Below, one piece after another: positions 16,062 to 24,061 of a stretch of 64,000 nt of DNA (within the stretch, counting starts at the first letter, position 1; each line of letters starts with the position of its first letter). A model generated the notes under the pieces. That model was not told where the DNA came from and ran no database searches. It saw only the letters and a list, made by a program, of their open reading frames with translations. Made by a program: the position numbers and the translations under genes. Origin of the DNA: Micromonospora sp. PLK6-60 (GTDB lineage Bacteria > Actinomycetota > Actinomycetes > Mycobacteriales > Micromonosporaceae); contig NZ_JAIOAA010000007.1 in the NCBI RefSeq assembly GCF_019890675.1, positions 124,001 to 188,000 of the forward strand. Direction: 5' to 3'.

Positions 16062-17831
16062 TCAGCGGGGGGCGTTCGGCCGCAGCGCGATCGCCTTCAG
16101 GAAGATGTCGCCGATCTTCGACGGGTCCTCGGTGACGAAGTTGCCGCCACCGGTGACCTTGGTGATCGCCTCCAGCTCGGCCTTGTTGACCCCGCCACCG
16201 ATACCGATGATGACCACCTGGACCGGCTTCTCCGGGTCGGCGAGCCGCTTGAGCTCGGACAGCAGCTGCGTCTGGCTGATGCCGTCGTCGTCGTCGTTCT
16301 GCCCGTCGGTGAAGAGCACCACCGAGTTGACCCGGCCCGGCTCCCACTCGTCCTGCACCGCCTTGTACGCGGCCAGCATCGTGTCGTACAGGCCGGTGTC
16401 GCCCTTCGACGGCTTCACGCTGCCGAGCCCCTGCTCGAGCTTGCCCCGCTGGCTGGACAGCGGCCCGATCGGGACGATCTCCCGCCAGTCCTGGTTGCCG
16501 ATGAGCCTGGTGGAGAAGGTCCACAGGCCGATCGACCAGGAGTCGTCGAACAGCCCCAGACCCCGGCTGGCCGCGGCGACCGTGACCTGCGCCCGGCTGG
16601 CGTTGTTGGCGCTGGCCACCGGCTCCTTCATCGAGCCGGAGACGTCGATGACGCAGAGCATCCGGCCGGACTGGGTGGCGATGGACCAGCTGGAGACGGC
16701 ACGCTCTATGGCCACCGGGTCCAGGCCACCGGCCGCGGTACCGCCCGCCGGCGGCACCGTCTTGGCGCCCCCGGCGGGGCTGGGCGCGCCCTGCGGCGCC
16801 TTGAACCCGTCACCCCAGTTGCCGTCGGGCGCCCGCAGCGCCTGCGCCGCCAGCCGGTTGCGGAAACCCGGCGTGGTGAGCAGCTCGTAGAGCACCCGGG
16901 CGGCGGATGCCTTGGCCGGCTCGATACCGGGCAGCACCGCGTACGGGTAGTCCAGCGGCATCGGCGACGGTTCGAGATAGAGGGCGGCCAGCGGGATGGG
17001 CGGCTTGGTCTGGTTGTAGGCGATGACGTCCTCTTCGGACAGCGCGGCGGCGCCGAGACCGCTGGCGACCGCCGTCGGGTCCGTGGAGCGCGGGAAGCGG
17101 GCGAGCAGGTCCTGGCGCAGCGCCGACCGACCGGTCGCCAGCGCGCGCAGCGCACCGGTGGTGGCCTTCTGGGCGTCGCCGCCCGAGCCGCTGGCGGCCG
17201 CGGTCATGGAGAGCAGCCCGGACAGGCCCGCCGCGTCCTGGGTCGGCTCGACGATCCCGGCTCTTATCGGCTTGTCGCTGCTCACCTGTCGGAGCAGGTC
17301 GATCCAGGTGACCTTCTTCTCCGGCCAGCCGAAGCGGGCCTCGGCCACCGGCTCGGGCACCGCGACCACGACCGGGCTGCGGGCGATGGACGCGCCGTTG
17401 CCGGGCGCGAAGGCGGCGGCGCCGCCGGTCTTCAGCCGCAGCAGCCAGGTCGAGGAGTCCGGCACCCAGACGTCGGGGGTGACCGCCGTGCCGCTGGCCT
17501 GGCCGACGCCGGCGAGCCGGGCGCCGTGCTTGCTGGCCACCGCGGCGGCCACGTCGACCGAGTCGGAGGCGGCCACGTTCACCGCGATGCAGGTACCGCC
17601 GACGGCGGCGCCGTCGGAAACCCACTGGGCGGCCGCGGACTGGATCGCCGGCGCCACCTCCGGGGCGGCGGCCACCGAGAGCTCGATCTTGCCGGAACAG
17701 GCCGGCTGGGCGAGCTGCTGGAATCCGAACCAGGATCCCGCGACGACGACGACGAGCGCGGTGGCCGCCGCGGCGGCTCCTGCTCCTCGGATACTTGAAC
17801 GCATGCGATGGCGGCCTGACACGGTGACCAT
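16062..17831 (-). CDS. Secreted/membrane-anchored protein: substrate-binding-like domain plus VWA domain
   Basis: A 589-residue protein with one N-terminal membrane or signal segment (residues about 17-35, AAAAATALVVVVAGSWFGF). Residues about 45-330 look like a periplasmic solute-binding fold ('KIELSVAAAPEVAPAIQSAA', 'VDVAAAVASKHGARLAGV'). The C-terminal third is a von Willebrand A domain with the metal-ion site DVSGSMKEP, a Thr in 'GDTGLYDTML' and 'VLFTDGQNDDDDG'. Such SBP-VWA fusions occur in actinobacteria with unknown ligand. A second possible start is 9 codons in (ATG 17804); neither has a clear ribosome site. A terminator hairpin follows at 16015-16042. Confidence 0.85.
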   Translation of the reverse strand: MVTVSGRHRMRSSIRGAGAAAAATALVVVVAGSWFGFQQLAQPACSGKIELSVAAAPEVAPAIQSAAAQWVSDGAAVGGTCIAVNVAASDSVDVAAAVASKHGARLAGVGQASGTAVTPDVWVPDSSTWLLRLKTGGAAAFAPGNGASIARSPVVVAVPEPVAEARFGWPEKKVTWIDLLRQVSSDKPIRAGIVEPTQDAAGLSGLLSMTAAASGSGGDAQKATTGALRALATGRSALRQDLLARFPRSTDPTAVASGLGAAALSEEDVIAYNQTKPPIPLAALYLEPSPMPLDYPYAVLPGIEPAKASAARVLYELLTTPGFRNRLAAQALRAPDGNWGDGFKAPQGAPSPAGGAKTVPPAGGTAAGGLDPVAIERAVSSWSIATQSGRMLCVIDVSGSMKEPVASANNASRAQVTVAAASRGLGLFDDSWSIGLWTFSTRLIGNQDWREIVPIGPLSSQRGKLEQGLGSVKPSKGDTGLYDTMLAAYKAVQDEWEPGRVNSVVLFTDGQNDDDDGISQTQLLSELKRLADPEKPVQVVIIGIGGGVNKAELEAITKVTGGGNFVTEDPSKIGDIFLKAIALRPNAPR

Positions 17832-17995
17832 CTTGCGTATCTCGTGGGGTTACTGCCACAACCGTTCGGACGAAAGTTACTCAGGAGCAACAGTTGATCG
17901 CCAAATTGCTACATTGAGTGATCGGTCAGTCTCGGCGCGTTCCGGGTCCACTGCGGACGGCGGTCGGCGGATCACCGACGGTCGACCGCGACGGC

Positions 17996-19030
17996 TCAGG
18001 GCAGCACGCAGGTGGGGCTCGGCACGGCCACCGGCTCACCCACCGCGGACGGTACGCCCGTCGCCGGGTCCACCCGGAGGATCCTGACCATGTCCGCCCG
18101 CTCGTCGGCGACGTACAGGTATGCCCCGGCCAGCGCGAAGTGCCGGGGCCACTCGCCACCGGTGTCCACCTCGGCGACCAGCTCCGACAGCTCGCCGGCG
18201 AGCGCGAAGACCGCGACCGTGCCGACGCCCCGGTTGCCCACGTAGAGGAACCGGCCGTCCGCTCCCACCGCGACCTCCGAGGGCTGGACGTGCCCGGCCC
18301 GCCCGCTGGCGTCCACCCGGCCGCGCTGGTGCAGCGTCCCGTCGCGCAGCGCGTACGCGGTGACCGTGCCGTCCAGCTCGCCGACGAGCCAGGCCCGCTG
18401 CCCGTCCGGGTGCCGGGCCAGGTGCCGCGGACCCGCCCCCGCCGCGGTCCGCACCCGGGGGCCGGTGGGCACCAGCCGCCCGGTGTCGGCGTCCAGGTCG
18501 TACCGGTAGACGGAGTCGGTGCCGAGGTCGACGGCGAGCAGCGGCCCGCGGCCCGGATCCGGGGAGACCATGTGGGTGTGCGCCCGGTCCTGGCGCTCCG
18601 GGTCCGGCCCGTGCCCCTCGTGCCGGACCAGGTCGCTGCGCTCGCCGGGCACACCGTCCGGGTCGAGCGGGAAGACGGCGACGCTGCCCCCGCCGTAGTT
18701 GGCGACGAAGAGGTGCCGGCCGTCCGGGGCGACCGCCAGGTGGCAGGGTTCCGCCCCGCCGGTGGGCCGGACCCCCAGCGGGTCGAGGGCGCCGTCGGGG
18801 CCGACCCGGAAGGCGCTCACCGTCCCCTCGGGCAGCTCGTTGACCGCGTACAGCACCGGCCGGGCGGGGTGCCGGACGAGGAAGGACGGCGACGGGGTGA
18901 CGGCCGCCGTGCCGAGCGGGGTCAGCGCCCCGGTGGCCGGGTCCCGGCGGGCGGCCAGGATGCCCTCGGCCCGCCCGTCACTGTGCGCCGTGTAACCACC
19001 GATGTGGACGATCGTGCCCTGATCCGCCAC
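17996..19030 (-). CDS. Beta-propeller lactonase-family protein (6-phosphogluconolactonase-like)
   Basis: About 344 residues from GTG 19030, preceded by GGAAGGTGGG. Repeated blades are visible: 'PSFLVRHPARPVLYAVNEL', 'CHLAVAPDGRHLFVANYGGGSVAVF', 'PRHLARHPDGQRAWLVGE', 'PSEVAVGADGRFLYVGNRG' and 'PRHFALAGAYLYVADE'. The family (YkgE/Pgl-like, seven blades) includes 6-phosphogluconolactonase and muconate-lactonizing-type enzymes. The absence of neighbouring pentose-phosphate genes leaves the substrate open. The frame continues upstream to 19084 without a better start. The nearest neighbours on each side are on the same strand but spaced, so it is probably monocistronic. Confidence 0.88.
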   Translation of the reverse strand: MADQGTIVHIGGYTAHSDGRAEGILAARRDPATGALTPLGTAAVTPSPSFLVRHPARPVLYAVNELPEGTVSAFRVGPDGALDPLGVRPTGGAEPCHLAVAPDGRHLFVANYGGGSVAVFPLDPDGVPGERSDLVRHEGHGPDPERQDRAHTHMVSPDPGRGPLLAVDLGTDSVYRYDLDADTGRLVPTGPRVRTAAGAGPRHLARHPDGQRAWLVGELDGTVTAYALRDGTLHQRGRVDASGRAGHVQPSEVAVGADGRFLYVGNRGVGTVAVFALAGELSELVAEVDTGGEWPRHFALAGAYLYVADERADMVRILRVDPATGVPSAVGEPVAVPSPTCVLP

Positions 19031-19156
19031 CGGACCCACCTTCCGCCGAGCTGCTCCGTCGCTGTTCCGCTTTCCCAGGAACACCGTTTCCCAGGATCGC
19101 CGATCTCCAGCCCTGTTTCCGCGGATTCGTGCCGGCGACCGCGGCGCGGCAGCGGA

Positions 19157-19759
19157 TCAGCCCACCGGCACCGGCTCACCGCGCTGCCGCGCCACGTGCT
19201 CGACGAGGGAGATCAGCAGCAGCTTGGCGGACTGCCGCTCGCGGGCGTCGCAGAGCAGCAGCGGCACGTCCGGGTCGAGGTCGATGGCGCGCCGCACCGC
19301 CTCCAGGCCGAACCGGCGGGCGCCCTCGAAGCAGTTCACCCCCACCACGAACGGGATGCCGCGCTGCTCGAAGTAGTCGATGGAGGGGAAGCAGTCGGCC
19401 AGCCGGCGGGTGTCGGCCAGCACCACCGCGCCGAGCGCGCCGAAGGCCAGCTCGTCCCAGAGGAACCAGAACCGGTCCTGACCGGGCGTGCCGAACAGAT
19501 AGACCTGGAGATCGTCGTTGATGGTGATCCGGCCGAAATCCATCGCCACCGTGGTGGTCGTCTTGCCCTCCACGCCGGAGATGTCGTCGGTGTCGCTGCC
19601 GGCGTCGGTGAGGATCTCCTCGGTCTGCAACGGCCGGACCTCGCTCAGCGCGCTCACCAGCGTGGTCTTGCCGGCCCCGAAGCCCCCCGCGACGAGGATC
19701 TTCAGAGCCATCGGGATCCGGTCCACCGGTCCCTCCCGGTCAAAGCGCACGGAGTCCAC
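19157..19759 (-). CDS. cvnD: Conservon small GTPase-like ATP/GTP-binding protein CvnD
   Basis: A 200-residue Ras-like NTPase of the MglA/CvnD type. P-loop GGFGAGKTT near residue 30; the G2/G3 area has 'TTTTVAMDFGRI' and 'YLFGTPGQDRFWFLWDEL'; a base-recognition-like 'VVGVNCFEG' replaces the classical NKxD. Last gene of cvnA-B-C-D. The GTG at 19759 overlaps cvnC by 20 bases; a second GTG at 19726 has a better ribosome site (GGGAGGG), so the first 11 residues are uncertain. CvnD-type proteins act with CvnB and CvnA in a membrane-associated signalling complex, known from Streptomyces. Confidence 0.93.
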   Translation of the reverse strand: MDSVRFDREGPVDRIPMALKILVAGGFGAGKTTLVSALSEVRPLQTEEILTDAGSDTDDISGVEGKTTTTVAMDFGRITINDDLQVYLFGTPGQDRFWFLWDELAFGALGAVVLADTRRLADCFPSIDYFEQRGIPFVVGVNCFEGARRFGLEAVRRAIDLDPDVPLLLCDARERQSAKLLLISLVEHVARQRGEPVPVG

Positions 19760-20129
19760 TGACCACCGCCTTGAGGATGTCGTCGTCGAACCTACCGGGG
19801 ACGGACGCCGGCTCGTGCGCCGTCACGAGACCACGGGTGAGCAGGTCGCCCAGCAGCACCCGGACCACGCCGACCGCGACGTCGAGCTGGGCGGCCAGCT
19901 CCGCCACCGGCGCCGGGCGCCGGGTCAGCTCGACCAGCCGCCGGTGCTCCGGCTGCAGGCGCGGGTGGGCCGCCGGGTCCGCGCCCGGTTCGGCGCGTAC
20001 CAGGGCCATCAGGCCGAGCCCCCGCCCCGACGGCCGCACCCGGCCGCCGGTGAGGGTGTACGGGCGGACGACCGGGCCGGCCGCCGCGTCCAGCCACTCG
20101 TGCCGCGACCGCGGTCGGTCAGCCCGCAT
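19740..20129 (-). CDS. cvnC: Conservon DUF742 protein CvnC
   Basis: A 129-residue DUF742 protein. The signature 'VVRPYTLTGGR' lies near residue 20 and a winged-helix-like part follows ('PAPVAELAAQLDVAVGVVRVLLGDLLTRGLV'; key pieces VAELAAQLDV and VRVLLGDL). It overlaps cvnB upstream by 11 bases and cvnD downstream by 20 bases, a tightly coupled operon. The exact biochemical role in conservons is not established. Confidence 0.93.
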   Translation of the reverse strand: MRADRPRSRHEWLDAAAGPVVRPYTLTGGRVRPSGRGLGLMALVRAEPGADPAAHPRLQPEHRRLVELTRRPAPVAELAAQLDVAVGVVRVLLGDLLTRGLVTAHEPASVPGRFDDDILKAVVSGLRAL

Positions 20130-20538
20130 CGGCGACCTCCGGGTCGGTGCGGACCGGTGCGCTCAGGTACTCGCCGACCCGGATCACGAGCATCGCCATC
20201 TCGTACGCCACCAGGCCGATGTCCGCGTCGGCCTCGCTGACCACGGCCAGGCAGGCGCCCTGCCCGGCGGCGGTCACGAAGAGGTAGGCCGCCTCCATCT
20301 CCACCACGGTCTGCCGGACCGCGCCACCGGCCAGCTGCCGGGTCGCGCCCTTGGCCAGGCTGGAGAAGCCCGAGGCGAGCGCGCTGAGGTGCTCGGCGTC
20401 GTCGCGGTCGAGGTCGGCCGACGCGCCCAGCAGCAGGCCGTCGGCCGAGAGCACGACCGCCTGCCGGGCGGCCGGTAGCCGGGCCACCAGCTCGTCGAGC
20501 AACCAGTCCAGGGCTGGGCCCTGCTTCGTCGTGTTCAC
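20119..20538 (-). CDS. cvnB: Conservon roadblock/LC7 protein CvnB
   Basis: A 139-residue roadblock/LC7 fold: 'LDWLLDELVARLPAARQAVVLSADGLLLGAS', then 'HLSALASGFSSLAKGA' and 'VSEADADIGLVAYEMAMLV' (pieces quoted). These proteins regulate the partner NTPase CvnD, like MglB with MglA. The GTG at 20538 overlaps the cvnA stop by GTGA. The frame is open much further upstream through cvnA, but the operon layout and the family's N-terminus (NTTKQGPALDWLL) fix the start. Confidence 0.94.
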   Translation of the reverse strand: MNTTKQGPALDWLLDELVARLPAARQAVVLSADGLLLGASADLDRDDAEHLSALASGFSSLAKGATRQLAGGAVRQTVVEMEAAYLFVTAAGQGACLAVVSEADADIGLVAYEMAMLVIRVGEYLSAPVRTDPEVADAG

Positions 20539-23174
20539 GTCCGGTTGTCCCTCTCGGTCGCGGTTCGCGGTTCCCCGGCCGCCGCCGGGGGCGGCGCAGC
20601 CGGTGCGGGGGCCGGTTGCCCGCCCCCGGTTCGATCGGTGTCGCCCGCCGGGGCACCGGACCCGGCCGTCGGCTCGGGGCGACTCCCGGCCGGCGTCTCC
20701 GCGCCGGACCCGGGCGGCGGCTCCGCGCCGGACCCGGCCGTCGGCTCCGGACGGCTCCCGCCCGGGATCTCCGGGCCGGACCCGGCCGTCGGCTCGGGGC
20801 GACTCCCGGCCGGCGGCTCCGGGCGGCTCCCGGCCGGCGTCTCCGGGCCGGACTCGGCCGGCGTCTCCGGGCCGGACTCGGCCGGCGTCTCCGGGCCGGA
20901 CCCGGCTGTCGGCTCGGGGCGGCTTCGGGCCGGCGCCGGAGCGCCGGTCGGCGGGGCGGGGTGCGGGGTCCGGGCCGCCCCGGCCGGGCCGCCGGGGCGG
21001 GCGCCGTCGCGGCGGCCCCGGGCGGTGCCGGCCTGGAGGGCGGCCATCGCCCGGCGGGCCTCCTCGGGCGAGCGGGCCGCCGCCTCGCCGACCGACCGGA
21101 CGGGGGCCGCCGGTCCGCGCCGGCGCACCCGCCGGGGCAGCCCGTCCGGCTCGTCGGCCGGTTCGACGAGCGAGGCCCGCGCCGGTGCCGGGCGGGTACG
21201 GGACACCCCGCCGGTGCGGGCCCGGGGCACGGTGGCCGTCCGGCCGGTCCGGGCCGGCCGGACCCCCGTCGCGGGCACCGCCGGGGTTGGTGGCTCGGCG
21301 GTGATCAGCTCCGCCGGTATCCGCGCCTCGGCGGTCACCCCGCCGGACGCGGCGGCGTGCAGCCGCACCTCGATGCCGTGCCGGGCGGCGAGCCGCGCCA
21401 CCACGAACAGACCGAGCCGGGCACTGTCGGCCGGGTCGAACTCGGGCGGCCGGGCCAGCCGCTGGTTCGCCTCCGCCAGCGCCCGGGCCGGCATGCCCAG
21501 GCCCTGGTCGGTGACCCGTACGACGTAGCCGTCCGCCTCGGCCGCACCGGCGACCGAGACCCGGGTGGCCGGCGGGGAGTACGCGACGCCGTTCTCGATC
21601 AGCTCGGCGAGCAGGTGGATCACGTCGCCCACGGCCCTCCCGACCGCGCCGGCCGGCTCCACCGCGGTGATGTCGACCCGGTCGTAGTACTCCACCTCGG
21701 AGATCGCGCCGCGGAGCACGTCCACCATGGCGACCGGCTCGCGCCAGCCCCGGCCCGGCGCCGCCCCGGCGAGGATGACCAGGTCCTCGGCGTGCCGGCG
21801 CAGCCGGGCGGCCAGGTGGTCGACCTGGAAGAGCGCGGCCAGCTCGTCCGGGTCCTCGGTGTGCCGTTCCATCCGGTCCAGCAGGGCCAGTTGGCGGTGC
21901 ACCAGCCCCTGGCTGCGCCGGGCGAGGTTGAGGAACACCTCGTTGAGCCCCCGGCGCAGCGTCACCTCGTCCACCGCGGCCCGCACGGCGGTGCGCCGTA
22001 CCTGGTTGAACGCGCGCCCCACCTGGCCGATCTCGTCGGCGCCGTGGTCCAGCGGCGGCGCCTCCCGGTCGACGTCGACCTGCTCGCCGCGGCGCAGCCG
22101 GGCCACCACGTCGGGCAGCCGCTGGTCGGCCATGTCCAGCGCCGCGGTGCGTACGGCGGTGAGGCGTCGCGCCAGCGTCCGTCCCACCCGCACCGCGACC
22201 AGGACGGAGGCCACCACCGCGGCCAGCCCGACCAGCCCGGCGACCGCCAGCCGGACCAGGATCCCGATCGCGACCGGCACCGAGCGGTCGGCCAGCCCGT
22301 CGGCCTCGGCCAGCTCGAAGTCGCGCAGCCGCTGCTGCACGGCGTCGTAGCTGGTCTGCCAGGCCCCCATGTCGAGCTGCGGACGGGCCGCCGGGCGGGC
22401 GCCGAGCAGGGCGTCCTGCATGACGCGCAGCCGGACGAACTCCGCCGACTCGGTCAGCCGCTGGTAGGCGGCGCGGTCCTCGGCCGGCAGGTCGACCAGC
22501 GCGGTCTCGACCAGGAAGCGCTGGTTGTCGATGACACGTACCAGTTGCTCGTGCTCGCCGTCGGCGAAGCGGCCGGCGGTGACCGCACCGGCCAGCAGGG
22601 CGTCCGCCCGGCCCAGCAGCTCCCGCGAACGGCCGAGCGCGGTCACCGCCAGCGCCTGCCGGTTGAGGTCGGCGTCGGGCAGCGACGCCATCCCGGCGAA
22701 CGCCTGGAAGGCCGCGTCGATCATGCCGCTGTACAGGCCGATCGCGCCCGCCCGGTCCACCGTCCGCCCGTCGATGAACTCCCGGCCGGCGGGCAGCGCG
22801 GCCAGTTCGACGGTGAGCCGGTCCAGGCGGGCGTCGAGCAGGTCGCCGGCCGCGTCGCGCAGCCGGTCGCCGCCGATCCGGCGGCCCAGCTCGGCGACGG
22901 CGGTGTCGGTCCGCGCCCGCTGCTCGGCCAGCGCGGGCAGCGCGGTGCCGCGGGCGAGCTGGACCACGGAGAGCCGGCGCTCGCGTTGCAGCTCGGCGAC
23001 CACGGTCTCGCCGGGGCGGCCCAGGTCGTAGAGGAGGGTCCGGGCGGAGAGCAGGTCCAGCGCCGGGCCGAAGGCGAGCGAGGTGGCGAAGATCCAGAGC
23101 GCCAGCAGGGCGGTCACCGGGACCACGACCAGCGCGGTCAGCTTGGCGCGGATCGGCCAGTCGCGGGTGTTCAT
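20535..23174 (-). CDS. cvnA: Conservon sensor kinase-like protein CvnA
   Basis: About 879 residues from ATG 23174 with GAGG upstream. A membrane segment near residues 13-30, a roughly 270-residue extracellular nitrate/sulphonate-sensor-like helical domain, a second membrane segment near 315 ('LAVAGLVGLAAVVASVLVAV'), a HAMP linker and a histidine-kinase-like ATPase domain ('LIENGVAYSPP', 'VTDQGLGMP'). The phospho-acceptor region reads 'LVHRQLALLDRME'. After about residue 645 comes a long disordered Pro/Arg/Gly-rich tail with eleven octapeptide repeats of the type GPETPAES / RPEPTAGS just before the C-terminus. First gene of the conservon, presumably transcribed from the divergent gap at 23175-23451. 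Confidence 0.93.
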   Translation of the reverse strand: MNTRDWPIRAKLTALVVVPVTALLALWIFATSLAFGPALDLLSARTLLYDLGRPGETVVAELQRERRLSVVQLARGTALPALAEQRARTDTAVAELGRRIGGDRLRDAAGDLLDARLDRLTVELAALPAGREFIDGRTVDRAGAIGLYSGMIDAAFQAFAGMASLPDADLNRQALAVTALGRSRELLGRADALLAGAVTAGRFADGEHEQLVRVIDNQRFLVETALVDLPAEDRAAYQRLTESAEFVRLRVMQDALLGARPAARPQLDMGAWQTSYDAVQQRLRDFELAEADGLADRSVPVAIGILVRLAVAGLVGLAAVVASVLVAVRVGRTLARRLTAVRTAALDMADQRLPDVVARLRRGEQVDVDREAPPLDHGADEIGQVGRAFNQVRRTAVRAAVDEVTLRRGLNEVFLNLARRSQGLVHRQLALLDRMERHTEDPDELAALFQVDHLAARLRRHAEDLVILAGAAPGRGWREPVAMVDVLRGAISEVEYYDRVDITAVEPAGAVGRAVGDVIHLLAELIENGVAYSPPATRVSVAGAAEADGYVVRVTDQGLGMPARALAEANQRLARPPEFDPADSARLGLFVVARLAARHGIEVRLHAAASGGVTAEARIPAELITAEPPTPAVPATGVRPARTGRTATVPRARTGGVSRTRPAPARASLVEPADEPDGLPRRVRRRGPAAPVRSVGEAAARSPEEARRAMAALQAGTARGRRDGARPGGPAGAARTPHPAPPTGAPAPARSRPEPTAGSGPETPAESGPETPAESGPETPAGSRPEPPAGSRPEPTAGSGPEIPGGSRPEPTAGSGAEPPPGSGAETPAGSRPEPTAGSGAPAGDTDRTGGGQPAPAPAAPPPAAAGEPRTATERDNRT
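20658..20921 (-). repeat. Eleven 24-bp tandem repeats inside cvnA
   Basis: The cvnA tail encodes eleven in-frame octapeptides: the classes RPEPTAGS, GPETPAES/GPETPAGS, RPEPPAGS, GPEIPGGS, GAEPPPGS and GAETPAGS. The identical 24-bp period and mixed classes indicate slippage or unequal recombination, so the copy number probably differs between strains. Confidence 0.85.
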
Positions 23175-23451
23175 CAGACCTCGCCCGGAAGGTGTGGCAG
23201 CAGTGGCACCGGCTCCGGCCAGGCAACACGCCGGCCGCGGCGCCAGGCACGGCACGGACGCCTCGGGCAGGATACGTAATCCCCGCCGGGAGCACTACCG
23301 GCTGTCTCGCCGACGATCACCGCCCGAAGGCCCGGGGTGATCGGCCCGGCCGTTTCTGTGCTGACTCAAGTTTTGCCGAACGCAGGAAAGTCGGCCGGAT
23401 CGGGATTGGCGATCAGCGGCGCGAGGGAATACCGATGGCAAAGGAGGAGCC
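23175..23451. promoter_or_regulatory. Divergent promoter gap, conservon / membrane protein
   Basis: 277 bp between cvnA (minus) and the 23452 gene (plus). It contains TGACTCAAGTTTTGCCGAACG, the most A/T-rich stretch, near 23360. I see no gene and no clear operator. Confidence 0.4.
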
Positions 23452-24048
23452 ATGTCGCCCACGCAGATAGTCGTTCTGGTTCTCGTCATCCTGGTGGTCG
23501 CGGCGCTGGTCGCCGTGGCCCTGACCGCCTCCCGTCGCCGGGCGCTCCGGCAGCGCTTCGGCCCCGAGTACGACCGCGTCGTCGCCGAGCAGGACAGCCG
23601 CGGCGCCGCCGAGCGCGAGCTGCGCGACCGGGAGCGCCGGCACGCCGAGCTCGAACTCACCCCGCTCAGCCCCGAGTCCCGGGCGAAGTACGCCGCCGCC
23701 TGGGAGGAACTCCAGGTCCGGTTCGTCGACTCCCCCGCCGAGACCGTCGGCGAGGCCGACGAGCTGGTCAGCCGTCTGATCGCCGAGCGTGGCTACCCGA
23801 CCGGCGACTTCTCCGACCAGATCGCCCACCTCTCCGTCGAGCACGCCCGCACGCTCACCCACTACCGGGACGCGCACGACATCCGGCTCGCCAACGAGCG
23901 CGGCGAGGCCGGCACCGAGGACCTCCGCCAGGCCCTGGTCCACTACCGGGCCCTCTTCGCCGACCTGCTCGGCGAGGAGCCGGTCGGGCGGCAGCTGCCC
24001 GGACAGCACCACCCGGACCGTCCGAACGACGACGTCACCACCCGCTGA
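23452..24048 (+). CDS. Membrane-anchored protein with a 'VRFVD' helical C-terminal domain (function unknown)
   Basis: A 198-residue protein. ATG is preceded by AAAGGAGGAG, one of the best ribosome sites in the window. One N-terminal membrane segment (residues 5-27, QIVVLVLVILVVAALVAVAL) is followed by a charged helix and a soluble domain 'YAAAWEELQVRFVDSPAETV' ... 'LRQALVHYRALFADLLG'. The same domain ends the next protein. No enzyme motif. Divergent from the conservon across 277 bp. I do not recognise a named family; the protein resembles 'secreted/membrane' hypothetical proteins of actinobacteria. Confidence 0.82.
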   Translation: MSPTQIVVLVLVILVVAALVAVALTASRRRALRQRFGPEYDRVVAEQDSRGAAERELRDRERRHAELELTPLSPESRAKYAAAWEELQVRFVDSPAETVGEADELVSRLIAERGYPTGDFSDQIAHLSVEHARTLTHYRDAHDIRLANERGEAGTEDLRQALVHYRALFADLLGEEPVGRQLPGQHHPDRPNDDVTTR

Positions 24049-24061
24049 GAGGACTTCCGTG

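Noticed and set aside
20616..23279. Long plus-strand frames over cvnA
   Set aside because: Arg/Gly/His-rich shadow translations of the kinase gene. The opposite strand has clear domains and operon structure.
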